A stretch of 64,000 nt of DNA from Marinobacter sp. es.048 (GCF_900188435.1 NZ_FYFA01000002.1:1178001-1242000), one strand, 5' to 3'; shown: positions 18,936 to 29,647, counted from the first letter of the stretch. Numbers and translations: made by a program. Notes: generated by a model from the sequence alone, not told the origin.

Positions 18936-18951
18936 CCGGCTTTGTAGCCGG
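18936..18951 (-). promoter_or_regulatory. leader hairpin upstream of rpsF (possible S6:S18 site)
   Basis: CCGGCT and AGCCGG arms with a 4-nt loop lie about 42 nt before the rpsF start, next to a GTCGGC segment on the minus strand. S6:S18 feedback motifs with a CCG box occur in rpsF leaders of many bacteria (established knowledge). I see only the hairpin and nearby CCG triplets, so the match is tentative. Confidence 0.3.
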
Positions 18952-19087
18952 AGGCCAACAAACATGAAAGCAAGGAGTTGACAGCATTCTGCTGCCGGTT
19001 TCTTTATGCTTTATCAATAAAGCTTTACAAGAAAGGCTTGATCAAAAGCTTGGCCTCGGGTTGCCTGCATTCAGGCAATACACGACC

Positions 19088-19105
19088 ACCCCTTAAAAAA
19101 GGGGT
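19088..19105 (-). terminator. possible terminator of rlmB
   Basis: On the minus strand ACCCCTT-TTTT-AAGGGGT forms a 7-bp stem 37 bp past the rlmB stop. There is no trailing T run after the stem, so efficiency is doubtful. The rest of the 248-bp gap should hold the rpsF promoter; I could not choose between several weak -10/-35 pairs. Confidence 0.35.
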
Positions 19106-19142
19106 CACGTATTCTAGGCGGGGAAGGCCCTGTGTGCAAGGG

Positions 19143-19880
19143 TTAACCAAGCCGTTGACGCAGGGCTTCGTATAGGCAAACACCCGTAGCCACGGACACG
19201 TTCAGGCTGTCTACATGGCCGAGCATGGGGATATTGATCAGCTGATCGCAGTGCTCGCGGGTGAGCCGGCGCATACCCTTGCCTTCAGCACCCATCACCA
19301 ACGCCACCGGTCCCTTGAAATCGGCCTGGTAAAGCGTTGCGTCCCCCTCACCGGCAGTGCCGATCAGCCAGACCCCCTTCTCCTGTAGACTGCGCAGAAA
19401 ACGGGCAAGATTAGTCACCCGCACAAAAGGCACTGTCTCGGCAGCGCCACAAGCGACCTTACGGGCAACCGCCGTTAGCGAAGCAGACTTGTCCTTGGGC
19501 ACAATGACCGCCTGAATACCCACTGCATCGGCGGTGCGCATACAGGCACCAAGGTTGTGAGGATCGGTCACGCCATCTAGTACGAGCAGGAACGGCGGTT
19601 TGTCACTGCAGGCCAACTGGGCCAGCAGATCATCTTCCGTCCATTCCCGACTCTCACTGACGGCCGCGACGATGCCCTGATGAACCCCAGACACCCGCTC
19701 GTCGAGCTCTTTGCGGTGCACCACTTTCCATCGCACACCCAGACTATCCAGGGCATCGGTAATGCTCTTGACCCGTTTATCCTGCCTGCCAGTCTGAATC
19801 CAGACCTGCTGCAAACGTTCGGGCTCGCGCTTGAGGACAGCCTCAACCGCGTGCCAGCCAAACACAAATTCTCCGGACAC
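19143..19880 (-). CDS. rlmB: 23S rRNA (guanosine-2251-2'-O)-methyltransferase
   Basis: 245 aa SpoU-type SPOUT methyltransferase. The N-terminal substrate-binding domain starts [16 protein letters not shown]. The knot motifs are [23 protein letters not shown] and [15 protein letters not shown]. It methylates G2251 in the peptidyl-transferase P loop. It is 15 bp downstream of rnr, an order conserved in E. coli (rnr-rlmB). Confidence 0.96.
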   Translation of the reverse strand: MSGEFVFGWHAVEAVLKREPERLQQVWIQTGRQDKRVKSITDALDSLGVRWKVVHRKELDERVSGVHQGIVAAVSESREWTEDDLLAQLACSDKPPFLLVLDGVTDPHNLGACMRTADAVGIQAVIVPKDKSASLTAVARKVACGAAETVPFVRVTNLARFLRSLQEKGVWLIGTAGEGDATLYQADFKGPVALVMGAEGKGMRRLTREHCDQLINIPMLGHVDSLNVSVATGVCLYEALRQRLG

Positions 19881-19895
19881 TGTTTACACTTCCCG

Positions 19896-22472
19896 TTATT
19901 TGCCGGATTTTCGCGGCTTGGCTTTTTTATCGCTTTTGCCGGTGCCACTGCCTTTTTTGCCTTTCTTCAGGGCAAGTTTTGCAGCCCGGGCAACCAGCTC
20001 ATCCCTGGCAGAGGGGGTTTCATTGTCATCGAAGGCCTCAGGGCCCGTTTTTTTCGATGGCGTTGACGCCGGACGTTTCCTCGGGCGTTTTGGGCCAGAC
20101 TCTGCGGATGACGAGCCTTTCTGGCCGGATTTCGCCCTGCCGGCAGACTTACCACCTTTACCGGCGGCCCGCTTTCCCTTGCCTCGCTCCCCTCTATCAG
20201 GAACCTTTAGCGCATCGCGATCTGCCTGACGGTGGACCGGTTCACTGATCAATTCCAGATCTATTTTCCGGTCTTCCATGCCAACCCGAACGACCTTCAC
20301 ACGAACCTCATCACCAAGCCGGAAACTCATTGCCGTGCGCTCGCCAATGAGGCGATGTTTGGCTGAATCGTGATGGAAAAAGTCGCCATTCAGCGTCGAC
20401 ACGTGCACCAGCCCTTCTATATAGACTCCCGAGAGCTCAACAAAGAAACCGAAGGGCACAACTGATGCAATGACGCCGTCGTATTCCTCACCGACATGAT
20501 CACTCAGATATTCACACTTCAGCCAAGCCATGACATCCCGAGTTGCATCATCGGCACGCCGCTCGGCCATTGAGGTGTGCTCACCCAACTGCTCCATTCG
20601 GGCCAAATCGTAGGGATACTCGGCAAGCTCGTGATCCGGCTTCGGAGGCGGAACCACGTCCTTGGAAGACTGTCCCCCGTGAATCACCGATTTGATTGCC
20701 CGGTGATTAATAAGATCCGGGTAACGTCGGATCGGCGACGTGAAGTGGGCATAACCCGCATAACCAAGACCGAAATGGCCGCCCTCTTCGGGACTATAGA
20801 CTGCCTGACTGAGTGAGCGCAGCATAACCGTCTGGATCACGTTGGCATCCGAGCGATCCTTGATACTGTTCAGCAGCTCCTGGTAGTCCGCAGACGTGGG
20901 GCTATCACCACCACCCAGCTGCAGACCCAACTCGCCCAGGAACAGCCGGACCGCATTGAGGCGCTCTTCTGAAGGGCCATCATGCACTCGGTAAAGTGCC
21001 GGAAGTTTGTGCTTTTTCAGGAATCGCGCTGTCGCAACGTTCGCGCACAGCATGCACTCCTCGATGATCTTGTGGGCATCGTTACGCTGAACCGGAACGA
21101 TCTCTTCTATCTTCCGGTCGGCATCAAACACGATCCTGGTTTCGGTGGTTTCAAAATCGATCGCACCACGCTCAGTACGGGCCTTGCGCAGTAACTGGTA
21201 GAGCCCATAAAGATTGTGTAACTGAGGAAGCACGTTGGCGTATTGCTCACACAACTTGTAGCCCTGCTCGGTATCCGGGTGTTCCAGCATCGTGCTTACC
21301 TTGTTATAGGTAAGCCGCGCATGACTGAACATCACCGCTTGATAGAAGCTGTAGCTGCTGATATTGCCTGCGGCGCTGATGGTCATATCGGCCACCATGC
21401 AGAGACGATCTACCCCGGGATTCAGCGAGCAAAGGCCATTGGACAGTTTTTCCGGCAGCATCGGCACCACATGGTCCGGAAAATAGACTGAAGTGCTGCG
21501 ATTTACCGCTTCTTCGTCCAGCGGCGTTCCGGGCCGGACATAGTGGGAAACGTCGGCTATCGCCACGACCAGGCGATAGCCGCCACGGGGCCTTGGCTCG
21601 CAATACACGGCATCATCGAAATCACGGGCGGTTTCGTCGTCGATGGTGACCAACCGGAGATTACGGATATCCTTGCGGTTAACCTTGTCTTTTTCTGTGA
21701 CCTCTTCGGGAATCTCTGCTGTCTGCTCACCGACAGCGGGTGGCCAGCTATGGGGAATGTCGTAGGAACGGATGGCGACGTCGATCTCCATTCCTGGCGC
21801 CATGTGCTCTCCGAGCACCTCAACGACCTTGCCCAATGGCTGGGTGCGAACGGTCGGCTGACGGACGATATCCACAACGACATACTGGCCATGTCGGGCA
21901 GTGCCGCAATTTTCTTGGGGGACCAACACTTCGTGGTTAATGCGCGCGTTTTCCGGAACCACAAAGCTGATACCGCTCTCCTGGAAAAAACGCCCTACTG
22001 TCTGGCTGGTCCGGTATTCAAGAACCTCGACGATTACGCCCTCACGACGGCCGCGATCATCAATACGATCAACCCTCGCAGCGACCCGGTCGCCATGAAA
22101 AACCTGACGCATTTGGCGGGCAGTGAGAAACAGATCGGAGCCACCATCGTCTGGCACCAGAAAACCGAAGCCGTCTTTGTGGCCGATCACCCGACCGGTG
22201 ACCAGGTCAGCTTCTTCAATCGGTAAGTAAGCACCACGGCGGTTACAGATCAACTGCCCGTCCCGGCACATGGCAATCAACCGCCGGCGAAGGGCTTCAA
22301 TACCCTCCTCTGAAGACTGACCAAGCTCGGAACACAATGTTTCATGTGTTGCGGGAGCCCCGCGATCTTTGAGATGCGAGAGGATAAATTCCCGGCTTTG
22401 AATCGGATTATCGTATTTTTGGGCCTCACGGTTGGCGTGAGGATCCCGGTCGTTTTTCTTCCTGGAAACCAT
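19896..22472 (-). CDS. rnr: ribonuclease R
   Basis: About 858 aa from the ATG at 22472 (MVSRKKNDRD); a GTG 12 codons upstream is possible. The order is helix-turn-helix-like N-domain, two OB cold-shock domains (GFGFLVPDDGGSDLF), RNB catalytic domain with the acidic cluster in TARDFDDAVYC, an S1 domain (YDGVIASVVPFGFFVELSGVYI) and a Lys/Ser-rich basic tail. It is a 3'-5' exonuclease that degrades structured RNA. The gene diverges from tRNA-Leu. Confidence 0.96.
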   Translation of the reverse strand: MVSRKKNDRDPHANREAQKYDNPIQSREFILSHLKDRGAPATHETLCSELGQSSEEGIEALRRRLIAMCRDGQLICNRRGAYLPIEEADLVTGRVIGHKDGFGFLVPDDGGSDLFLTARQMRQVFHGDRVAARVDRIDDRGRREGVIVEVLEYRTSQTVGRFFQESGISFVVPENARINHEVLVPQENCGTARHGQYVVVDIVRQPTVRTQPLGKVVEVLGEHMAPGMEIDVAIRSYDIPHSWPPAVGEQTAEIPEEVTEKDKVNRKDIRNLRLVTIDDETARDFDDAVYCEPRPRGGYRLVVAIADVSHYVRPGTPLDEEAVNRSTSVYFPDHVVPMLPEKLSNGLCSLNPGVDRLCMVADMTISAAGNISSYSFYQAVMFSHARLTYNKVSTMLEHPDTEQGYKLCEQYANVLPQLHNLYGLYQLLRKARTERGAIDFETTETRIVFDADRKIEEIVPVQRNDAHKIIEECMLCANVATARFLKKHKLPALYRVHDGPSEERLNAVRLFLGELGLQLGGGDSPTSADYQELLNSIKDRSDANVIQTVMLRSLSQAVYSPEEGGHFGLGYAGYAHFTSPIRRYPDLINHRAIKSVIHGGQSSKDVVPPPKPDHELAEYPYDLARMEQLGEHTSMAERRADDATRDVMAWLKCEYLSDHVGEEYDGVIASVVPFGFFVELSGVYIEGLVHVSTLNGDFFHHDSAKHRLIGERTAMSFRLGDEVRVKVVRVGMEDRKIDLELISEPVHRQADRDALKVPDRGERGKGKRAAGKGGKSAGRAKSGQKGSSSAESGPKRPRKRPASTPSKKTGPEAFDDNETPSARDELVARAAKLALKKGKKGSGTGKSDKKAKPRKSGK

Positions 22473-22613
22473 TCGGATCCTTGTTCTGAGATTGCACCAA
22501 CGCGGCACAGTTTAGATTCATTTGCAATAAGTATAACGTTGGGACGGAGCTCCTGCCTATCAACCTGGCTGGAATAGGCATAAATACCTGCCATTCTTTT
22601 TGCAAAAAAGTGT

Positions 22614-22642
22614 TTGACAGTCCCGACCGGAATTATTAAAGT
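22614..22642 (+). promoter_or_regulatory. strong sigma-70 promoter of tRNA-Leu
   Basis: A perfect TTGACA (22614-22619) lies 17 bp from TAAAGT (22637-22642), about 80 bp before the tRNA. The spacing is ideal. A GCGC-rich discriminator (GTACGCGCC) follows, as in stringently controlled stable-RNA promoters. Confidence 0.75.
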
Positions 22643-22723
22643 ACGCGCCATCAGTTGAGGTACACACCTCAACGCTGGCAGAAACGTTTAGTTTTCAATA
22701 AGCTAAGGTTATGCGAATCACCT

Positions 22724-22810
22724 GCCGAGGTGGTGAAATTGGTAGACACGCTAGCTTCAGGTGCTAGTGGGGGCAACCCCGTGGAGGTTCAAGTCCTCTC
22801 CTCGGCACCA
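22724..22810 (+). tRNA. tRNA-Leu (CAG)
   Basis: An 87-nt class II tRNA. Acceptor GCCGAGG pairs with CCTCGGC, the anticodon arm CTAGC-TTCAGGT-GCTAG carries CAG at 22758-22760, a long variable arm (GGGGGCAACCCCG region) is present, the T arm has GGTTCAAGTCC, and CCA is encoded. Confidence 0.96.
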
Positions 22811-23243
22811 CTTCCTCCCGCAGGAAGTCGGTCGAATCATCTCCAGAATCCAATCTTACAGCTGCGTCAAAAAGGCCTCGAACGGTCTGCTTTTTTCGTC
22901 TCATACTCTATTTCTATCCCTCCCTTTTGCGCTAGTTCCAACCTATCGACAGCAAGCTGTCGTGACTCTATTTTCAGCATCCAACAAACCCTTATCCATA
23001 TTCTGCAAAAAACGCACCGGCCCTATCCGATTTCTGCAACAGAAACTTGAACTCCACTGATCCCCTTTAAAAGGTAAGGTTATTTTAACCTTTAAAAACA
23101 ATTTCTTAAATCAAAGTATGCCTAACTGATCACATGCATTCTGCCTCCCTCTTACAACAACGCATGTAGCAATCTGCGCCATAATGACAACCGTATAGCT
23201 GGCGAAGATTAATTCATCGTACTGTTTCATAAGAGATCCATCC
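22811..23243. other. intergenic stretch after tRNA-Leu, mostly featureless
   Basis: 433 bp with no supported gene. Just after the tRNA, ACTTCCT-CCCGC-AGGAAGT forms a 7-bp hairpin without a T run. A CGACAGC-AA-GCTGTCG palindrome lies near 22947-22962. An AT-rich AAGGTT-ATTTT-AACCTT hairpin at about 23075-23090 could end the tRNA transcript or act near the following chemoreceptor promoter. The AT content is higher than in the surroundings. Confidence 0.5.
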
Positions 23244-24842
23244 GTGAGAGCGAACCATCCAGTTACAAATAAAAATGTGCCTGTCAGCAAGGGCGCCAAC
23301 ATTCTGTCCACAACCAACCCCAAGGGACAGATTACCCATATAAACGATGAGTTCGTCGAGATCAGCGGTTTTTCGCGGGAAGAACTCATTGGCCAGCCCC
23401 ACAACATCATCCGCCACCCGGATATGCCAAGGGCTGCCTATGAAGAGATGTGGCGCAGGCTGAAATCAGGTGAAACCTGGCTGGGCGCTGTGAAAAATCG
23501 CTGCAAAAATGGCGATCACTACTGGGTAAGGGCTTATGCCATCCCGGTTACGGGAAAGCACGGGGAGCTAATTGAATTGCAATCGATCCGCTCACAGCTC
23601 GACCCAAAAGCGGAAGCCCGTGCAGAGAAACTTTACGCCAGCCTTAGGAAACATCAGCCAAACAAAGGCCCCGTAGATGCAGCCAGCCTTCGGCGGGGCC
23701 TCTCACTTCAAACAAAACTGATCATGGCCATGACTCTTGTACTGGCTGCTGCCAGCACGGGGCAGATGTTTGCAGCGTCTTTATCAACCAGTCTTGGGGT
23801 ATTGCTCGCTGCCGTTCTGGTCGGTGCCTTTGCAATCCTGGCGCTCACGCAACCGTTAAGGCAGTGCGTGTATCGAGCCCGAACGGTTATCAATGACACC
23901 GTCGCCGAACACATCTTTACCGGCCGGGTCGATGATATTGGCTCTCTGGAGCTGGTGATCAGTCAGCAGCAGGCTGAACTCGATGCCATCGTAAAACGCA
24001 TGGACGATGTTATCGGCAAACTGGATGGCCGAGCCGAGCACACGATCTCCCGCAGCAATGACGCACACTCCGCTGTTCAGGAACAATCTACAGCGACAGA
24101 TACGATTGCAGCCGCAAGCGAACAAATGTCTGCAACGTCCCGAGAAGTGGCAAACAATGCATCAGGCATGCTTGATCAGGTGCAACTGGCCAACGAACGA
24201 GTCGCCAGTGGCCAGGCCCTGACGCGAGAAACCCGAAATAGCATGGACGCCCTCTCGCAAGAGCTTGAAGAAGCTTCAAACGCGGTTGGACAGCTCACTG
24301 AAGCAAGCAAGGGAGTCGCTCAAGCCTTGAGTGTCATAGGTGACATCACTGAGCAGACCAATCTGCTGGCCCTGAATGCGTCCATCGAAGCTGCGCGGGC
24401 GGGAGAGGCTGGCCGTGGTTTCGCAGTCGTCGCGGACGAGGTTCGCAGCCTCGCATTACGAACAAAAACGACAACCGAACAAATCAACGAAACACTTGGC
24501 CGGTTTCATGACACCGTTTCAAATGCTACTCGATCCATGGAGCGGTGCGACAGCTATGCACAGAAAACGGTAGACAACGCCATCAGCTCCGAGACCACTC
24601 TGGCAGAACTCGTCACATTTATTGAACGAATTTCCGAAGCCTGTGATGGCACCTCGGCAGCGGCGGAACAACAACACAACGCTTCCGCAGAGATATCCGG
24701 AAAAATCGTGAGCATAAACGACCTTGGCGATACCGCCATGGGCGTTGTCAAAGAAGCTCAGGAGTCCATGCACGAACTGAAACGTCAGATCGGAGAAGTT
24801 GCTGGGCTCGTCTATCGTCTGCGGGAAAGGAACACCGCTTAG
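23244..24842 (+). CDS. Aer-like PAS chemoreceptor
   Basis: 532 aa. The start is GTG at 23244, preceded by AAGAGA. An N-terminal PAS domain (about 20-120) has the IIRHPDMP and [11 protein letters not shown] motifs of Aer-type redox receptors that bind FAD. A membrane hairpin of two helices (about 158-204) with almost no periplasmic loop, a HAMP-like linker and a methyl-accepting domain with [19 protein letters not shown] follow. It has Ser instead of the usual second Ala in that tip. It should steer motility by cytoplasmic redox or energy state; the ligand is inferred. It precedes the sensory operon by 38 bp. Confidence 0.9.
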   Translation: MRANHPVTNKNVPVSKGANILSTTNPKGQITHINDEFVEISGFSREELIGQPHNIIRHPDMPRAAYEEMWRRLKSGETWLGAVKNRCKNGDHYWVRAYAIPVTGKHGELIELQSIRSQLDPKAEARAEKLYASLRKHQPNKGPVDAASLRRGLSLQTKLIMAMTLVLAAASTGQMFAASLSTSLGVLLAAVLVGAFAILALTQPLRQCVYRARTVINDTVAEHIFTGRVDDIGSLELVISQQQAELDAIVKRMDDVIGKLDGRAEHTISRSNDAHSAVQEQSTATDTIAAASEQMSATSREVANNASGMLDQVQLANERVASGQALTRETRNSMDALSQELEEASNAVGQLTEASKGVAQALSVIGDITEQTNLLALNASIEAARAGEAGRGFAVVADEVRSLALRTKTTTEQINETLGRFHDTVSNATRSMERCDSYAQKTVDNAISSETTLAELVTFIERISEACDGTSAAAEQQHNASAEISGKIVSINDLGDTAMGVVKEAQESMHELKRQIGEVAGLVYRLRERNTA

Positions 24843-24880
24843 TCCGAAGTGACTTAATGGATGGATAAGACTTATCTGCA

Positions 24881-27800
24881 ATGATTGAAATCTTTGTTCT
24901 AGGTAATAAACGCACGGAAGGCTGGCTGACGCGGCAAAGAAAAAATCTGATGTCTTCGGGTTTTGACTGCCACTTTATTCAGGCTGACGCCGCATTCGAA
25001 GACAACAGAATTCCGGATCTCTGGATCTTCGATGCGGATGGTTTCGAGACGTCGTTTTTTGAATCAGCTATCGCGAATGCCCCAGGGCTGTTCGATTCCA
25101 GCAATGCTCCGATAGTAGTTATCGGAAGTTCTGTTTCAGCTGAATTGGCAAGCCAGGCTGTAAACAGCGGCGCGCACCGATTTTTGAAGAAACCGGTTAC
25201 CACGCGAATGTTGAGCAATGCGTGCATTGAGCTTGGTATATCCCACTCTCAGGCAATACGCACGGCACTTGTCATTGACGGCCGGCATGACTTTCGGGAA
25301 GAAATCCAGCGAATACTGGCAGAAGGTTCGGTAAAGGCCCTTGCAGCCCCTGGGTTGCAGGCCAGCATGGAAATGCTTCAGACGCAGAGTCTGGATGTGG
25401 TGGTGATCGGGAGTGACGACGAGTCCTGTAATAGCGAGGAACTGGCCGACATTCTGCGCTTCCTCCCTGAAACATCAAACCTTCCAATACTTTTTATAAG
25501 CGGACCCGATGGTGATTACAGAGAAAGGAAAGGCAGTGGCTTCAGGGTAAATTGCCATTACGCTGAACTCTCAGAGCTCGCTCAGGCCGTTCGGGAACTC
25601 ACCGCCTCGGACGCTACGCGCAGACGGTCCGGCGGACGGGTTTACGAACTCCTCTATGACCGCGAGCAGGAACATTTTGCCCTCAACCAGCACGCCATCG
25701 TCAGTAAAACCGACAGCAAGGGACGGATTATTGAAGTTAACCGGCGCTTTTGTGAAATCAGCCAATATTCGGAAGCAGAACTTCTCGGCCAAAACCACCG
25801 TATTCTGAAATCGGGCAAGCATTCACCGGATTTGTACCGCGATCTCTGGAAGACGATATCCCATGGAGATGTCTGGCAAGGTGAGCTCTGCAACCTGGCC
25901 AAAGACGGCACTAGCTACTGGGTATCATCAACCATCGTCCCCTTTCTGGACAACAAAAAGCGACCCTACCAGTACATCGCCATCCGGAAAGACATTACCC
26001 ACGTCAAAACCGCCGAGCGCCGCATCGAGCAGCAAAGTGAACTTGCCCGGCTCATCAGTGAAGCCAGTGCTAAAGCCATGGCTGGTCACTGGTCAAAGGC
26101 ACCGGCCACATTGCAGGCCGCTCTGCAGCCATTGTGTGCTTACCTCTCGATCCAGCATATATCGATCCAACTGCAACCACCTAACCCCGCTCCCGATTCA
26201 TGGAAGCTATTTCTTGACGCTCGGGAAAAGGCAGCTTCTATTTCTATTCGAGACTCTTGTAGCGGTGATGAATTATCCATAGCCGGTGGCGCCAAACCAT
26301 TCGAGACCAGTCTAAGCGCAAACCAGACTGAACTTGGGCGTTTTCTGCTTTACACCGAGCCATCTCCACTGATTGAGATGTTCTGTGAACAGGGTCTGAT
26401 GGACGTACTTGGCAATGTTGTGTCTCACTCACTCGCACGCTGGATGTCTGAGTTCGATCAGGAACGCAGCCGCGAGCGTCTGCGTAGGGCACAATCCTTC
26501 GCAAATATTGGAACCTGGGAATGGGCCCTCGATACCGATGATCTATATTGGACCGAGCGAGTGCCAATGCTGTTCGGCTACCCCGAGGGTGATCTTGAAA
26601 CATCTTTCGAAAACTTTATCGGCGCTGTACATCCAGATGACAGAGACAGCATTCAACAAGCAATACAGGCATCTATTGAATACGACCTGCCCTATCACAT
26701 AGAGCACAGGGTTATCTGGCCCGACGGCACGATTCGCTGGTTACTTGAAACCGGGGCGGTGGTTCGCGGAACTGATGGCGCCGCAAAACAGATGCTGGGC
26801 GTCGTTGAAGACATAACCGCCATTCGTGATGCAAAAGACCAGTTGGCACGCCAGACCACTCTTTTGAACATGCTTCATGATTCGCTGACTGCGTTTATCC
26901 TCGAAGGCAAATTCAGGGCGACCCTGGATTCCATGTTGGATAACTTGCTCGAACTTACCGACAGTGAATTTGGATTTCTGGCTGAAGTTCTTTTCACACC
27001 GAAGAACTCGCCCTTCCTCAGAGTTCAGTCTATTACGGATATTTCCTGGAGCCCCGAAGCCGCCGAGATGTTCAGCCGGGTCGGCACAGAAAAATTCGAG
27101 TTTCATGAGCTGGACAACATGCTGGGGGAGGCCATTCGCCGTCGAGAAATCGTGACCGTCAATGCTTCCGAGTCCGAAGAACTATTTACAGATCTGCCAA
27201 AAGGGCACCCCAGAATCCGAACATTTCTGAGTGTCCCCATTTTCATCGGCTCTGAACTGGTTGGGAACTTCGCCCTGGCAAACCGACAATCAGGCTACGA
27301 CACAGCAATGATCGACTTCCTCCGGCCGTTCATGGCGACTTACGGGGTTATTATCAATTCCCAGAGAATGATCGATATGGAGGAGGTTAACCGGAAAAGC
27401 CTCATCCGAGCGAAACAGCGAGCCGACCAGGCCAATCGCGCAAAATCAGAATTCCTCTCCAATATGAGCCATGAATTGCGCACGCCCTTAAATGCCATTC
27501 AGGGCTTTGGACAACTACTGGAAAGTGACCCCAATCTCAACGAAGACCAACAGGACAACGTTAACGAGATCCTCTCTGCCAGTGAACACCTGCTCGCACT
27601 GATCAATGAAGTGCTTGACCTCGCAAGAATCGAATCCGGCAAGCTGGAGCTCTCCCTGGAAAATGTGCCCGTCAGCTCTGTAATTCATGAGGCGCTGACG
27701 CTCATTAAAAATTCTGCGGAGAAAAGAGGGCTCACCATTACTGTCGGCAATATTGAACATTTCCACGTGACAGCTGACTGGACTCGACTCAAACAAGCCT

Positions 27801-28558
27801 TGCTGAACCTGCTTTCCAATGCAGTGAAGTATAACCGGGAGAACGGAACCATCCGCATTGAAGCAGAAATCTTCCAGGAGTCCTGGATAGACGTGCGTGT
27901 CACCGACTCAGGTAACGGCATTCCTGAATCCAGAATTCCTGAGCTGTTTAAACCTTTTAATCGGCTGGGAGCGGAACTCAGTCATATTGAGGGCACCGGT
28001 ATCGGGCTCTCTCTGACGCGGCAACTGGTAGAGCTGATGGGCGGGAGCATAGGCGTCACCAGCACGGTCGGGGAAGGCTCAACCTTCTGGATACGATTAC
28101 CGGATGAGAGCCGTAACACCTCTACCAACGGCTTCCCAACGCTTCATTCGGAGCCTGCGCGGGATAACCCTAGACTCCATCTCACGACAGACAAGCGGAC
28201 AATACTCTATATCGAAGATAACCCTGCAAACCTCAAACTCATCGAACGCATCATCACTCGCGTGCCCCGCTACTCTCTGGTTTCTGCCCTAAATGCGGCT
28301 GACGGCCTTCAACTGGCAGATAACTACCCACCCGACCTCATTCTGGTCGACATAAACCTGCCAGATATGAATGGTTATGCGCTTCTTGAAAAGCTGAAGT
28401 CAATTCAGCACTTGAATGAAAAACCCATGCTTGCGCTGACGGCGAATGCAATGCGCGAGGACAGACAAAAAGGCGCAAGCGCTGGTTTCGATCATTACCT
28501 CACCAAACCCATCAACATCGACGAACTGATTAACACACTGGATTCATACCTCGGGTAA
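24881..28558 (+). CDS. multidomain hybrid sensor histidine kinase
   Basis: 1225 aa with no membrane span, so probably cytoplasmic. Domains in order: two receiver-like domains (about 1-120 and 128-245) that lack a full acidic pocket; PAS (265-375); a poorly defined GAF-like region (385-525); PAS_3 (537-650); GAF (680-830); HisKA with phospho-acceptor H864 in MSHELRTPLNAI; HATPase with N980 and the DSGNG box at 1009; and an intact C-terminal receiver with D1157 and K1209. It is thus a phosphorelay-type kinase with many sensory inputs. The HD-GYP regulator gene starts 7 bp later and is a likely output partner. The long distance between PAS domains makes heterologous ligands possible. Confidence 0.9.
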   Translation: MIEIFVLGNKRTEGWLTRQRKNLMSSGFDCHFIQADAAFEDNRIPDLWIFDADGFETSFFESAIANAPGLFDSSNAPIVVIGSSVSAELASQAVNSGAHRFLKKPVTTRMLSNACIELGISHSQAIRTALVIDGRHDFREEIQRILAEGSVKALAAPGLQASMEMLQTQSLDVVVIGSDDESCNSEELADILRFLPETSNLPILFISGPDGDYRERKGSGFRVNCHYAELSELAQAVRELTASDATRRRSGGRVYELLYDREQEHFALNQHAIVSKTDSKGRIIEVNRRFCEISQYSEAELLGQNHRILKSGKHSPDLYRDLWKTISHGDVWQGELCNLAKDGTSYWVSSTIVPFLDNKKRPYQYIAIRKDITHVKTAERRIEQQSELARLISEASAKAMAGHWSKAPATLQAALQPLCAYLSIQHISIQLQPPNPAPDSWKLFLDAREKAASISIRDSCSGDELSIAGGAKPFETSLSANQTELGRFLLYTEPSPLIEMFCEQGLMDVLGNVVSHSLARWMSEFDQERSRERLRRAQSFANIGTWEWALDTDDLYWTERVPMLFGYPEGDLETSFENFIGAVHPDDRDSIQQAIQASIEYDLPYHIEHRVIWPDGTIRWLLETGAVVRGTDGAAKQMLGVVEDITAIRDAKDQLARQTTLLNMLHDSLTAFILEGKFRATLDSMLDNLLELTDSEFGFLAEVLFTPKNSPFLRVQSITDISWSPEAAEMFSRVGTEKFEFHELDNMLGEAIRRREIVTVNASESEELFTDLPKGHPRIRTFLSVPIFIGSELVGNFALANRQSGYDTAMIDFLRPFMATYGVIINSQRMIDMEEVNRKSLIRAKQRADQANRAKSEFLSNMSHELRTPLNAIQGFGQLLESDPNLNEDQQDNVNEILSASEHLLALINEVLDLARIESGKLELSLENVPVSSVIHEALTLIKNSAEKRGLTITVGNIEHFHVTADWTRLKQALLNLLSNAVKYNRENGTIRIEAEIFQESWIDVRVTDSGNGIPESRIPELFKPFNRLGAELSHIEGTGIGLSLTRQLVELMGGSIGVTSTVGEGSTFWIRLPDESRNTSTNGFPTLHSEPARDNPRLHLTTDKRTILYIEDNPANLKLIERIITRVPRYSLVSALNAADGLQLADNYPPDLILVDINLPDMNGYALLEKLKSIQHLNEKPMLALTANAMREDRQKGASAGFDHYLTKPINIDELINTLDSYLG

Positions 28559-28565
28559 CAGACTC

Positions 28566-29642
28566 ATGTACGCTTTTTCAGACAAGAACCTTCATGAACA
28601 GACCATCTTCATCGTGGACGATGAGGTGGTCAATCTGAAGTTACTGGACAAAATCCTGACCTCCGCGGGCTATTCCAACCTGGTTTTGATCAGTGATCCA
28701 CGTGAGGTGCTGTCTCTCTATCAGGAACATCGACCTTCCCTGATCCTTCTGGATCTGAATATGCCTGGTCTGGATGGTTACCAGGTGATGAAACAGCTTG
28801 TCAGCCTCGAAGATCCGCTTTTACCTCCTATCGTTATCCTGACAGCCCAGCATCATCAGGAATACCTTCTCAAAGCATTGGAAGCCGGTGCCCGGGACTT
28901 TATCAGTAAACCGTTTGATCGGCGGGAACTGCTGATGCGGGTTAAGAATTTTCTGGACGCCCATGTTGCCCACAGGCTGGTCCGGAATCAGAAAGATCAC
29001 CTTGAAGAACTGGTACAGCAACGCACCCTCGAACTGCAGGAAACCAGGCTGGAAATCATCCGGCGCCTTGGCCACGCCGCCGAATACCGCGACGAGGAAA
29101 CCGGCAATCACATCATCAGAATGAGCAAAATGTGCGCACTGCTCGCGCGCAAAGCAGGCTGGTCGGAACAACAGTGCAACCTCATCCTCAGCGCCAGCCC
29201 CATGCACGATATAGGAAAGATAGGCATCCCGGACGCCATCCTCTTAAAGCCCGGAAAGCTTGGACGAGATGAGTGGCTGACCATGAAAACCCACGCCGAA
29301 ATCGGAGCCAGGCTGCTGGAGGGTAACGACAGTGACCTGATGGTCATGGCGCGAGAAATAGCCCTCAATCACCACGAAAAATGGGACGGAAGTGGCTACC
29401 CGGCCGGACTCAAGGGAAAAGATATCCCCATGTCCGGAAGGATCGCGGCCCTGGCCGATGTATTCGATGCCCTGACCTCGGTCCGCCCTTACAAAAAAGC
29501 CTGGCCCCTGGAAGAGGCCGTCCAACTGATCCGGGACAACCGCGGAAAGCATTTTGATCCGGAGCTGGCTGACCTTTTCCTGGATGATGTCCAGGCGTTT
29601 GTCGACATAAAAAATGCTTACCAGGACTTACCAGAAGAATAA
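28566..29642 (+). CDS. response regulator with HD-GYP phosphodiesterase domain
   Basis: 358 aa. An N-terminal receiver has DDE at 18-20, phospho-acceptor D63 (LLDLNMP), T93 and K115. A coiled linker (about 140-165) leads to the HD-GYP domain with the HD pair H214-D215 (MHDIGKIGIPD), HHEKWDGSGYP (269-279) and ADVFDALTSVRPYK. All metal and GYP residues expected for cyclic-di-GMP hydrolysis are present. It is 7 bp from the hybrid kinase and 5 bp from a GGDEF gene, so the operon encodes both breakdown and synthesis of c-di-GMP under phosphorelay control (inference). Confidence 0.94.
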   Translation: MYAFSDKNLHEQTIFIVDDEVVNLKLLDKILTSAGYSNLVLISDPREVLSLYQEHRPSLILLDLNMPGLDGYQVMKQLVSLEDPLLPPIVILTAQHHQEYLLKALEAGARDFISKPFDRRELLMRVKNFLDAHVAHRLVRNQKDHLEELVQQRTLELQETRLEIIRRLGHAAEYRDEETGNHIIRMSKMCALLARKAGWSEQQCNLILSASPMHDIGKIGIPDAILLKPGKLGRDEWLTMKTHAEIGARLLEGNDSDLMVMAREIALNHHEKWDGSGYPAGLKGKDIPMSGRIAALADVFDALTSVRPYKKAWPLEEAVQLIRDNRGKHFDPELADLFLDDVQAFVDIKNAYQDLPEE

Positions 29643-29647
29643 CTCAA

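Noticed and set aside
19008..19023. GCTTTAT-CA-ATAAAGC inverted repeat upstream of rpsF
   Set aside because: Could be an operator, but AT-rich palindromes of this size are expected by chance in promoter DNA and nothing links it to a regulator.
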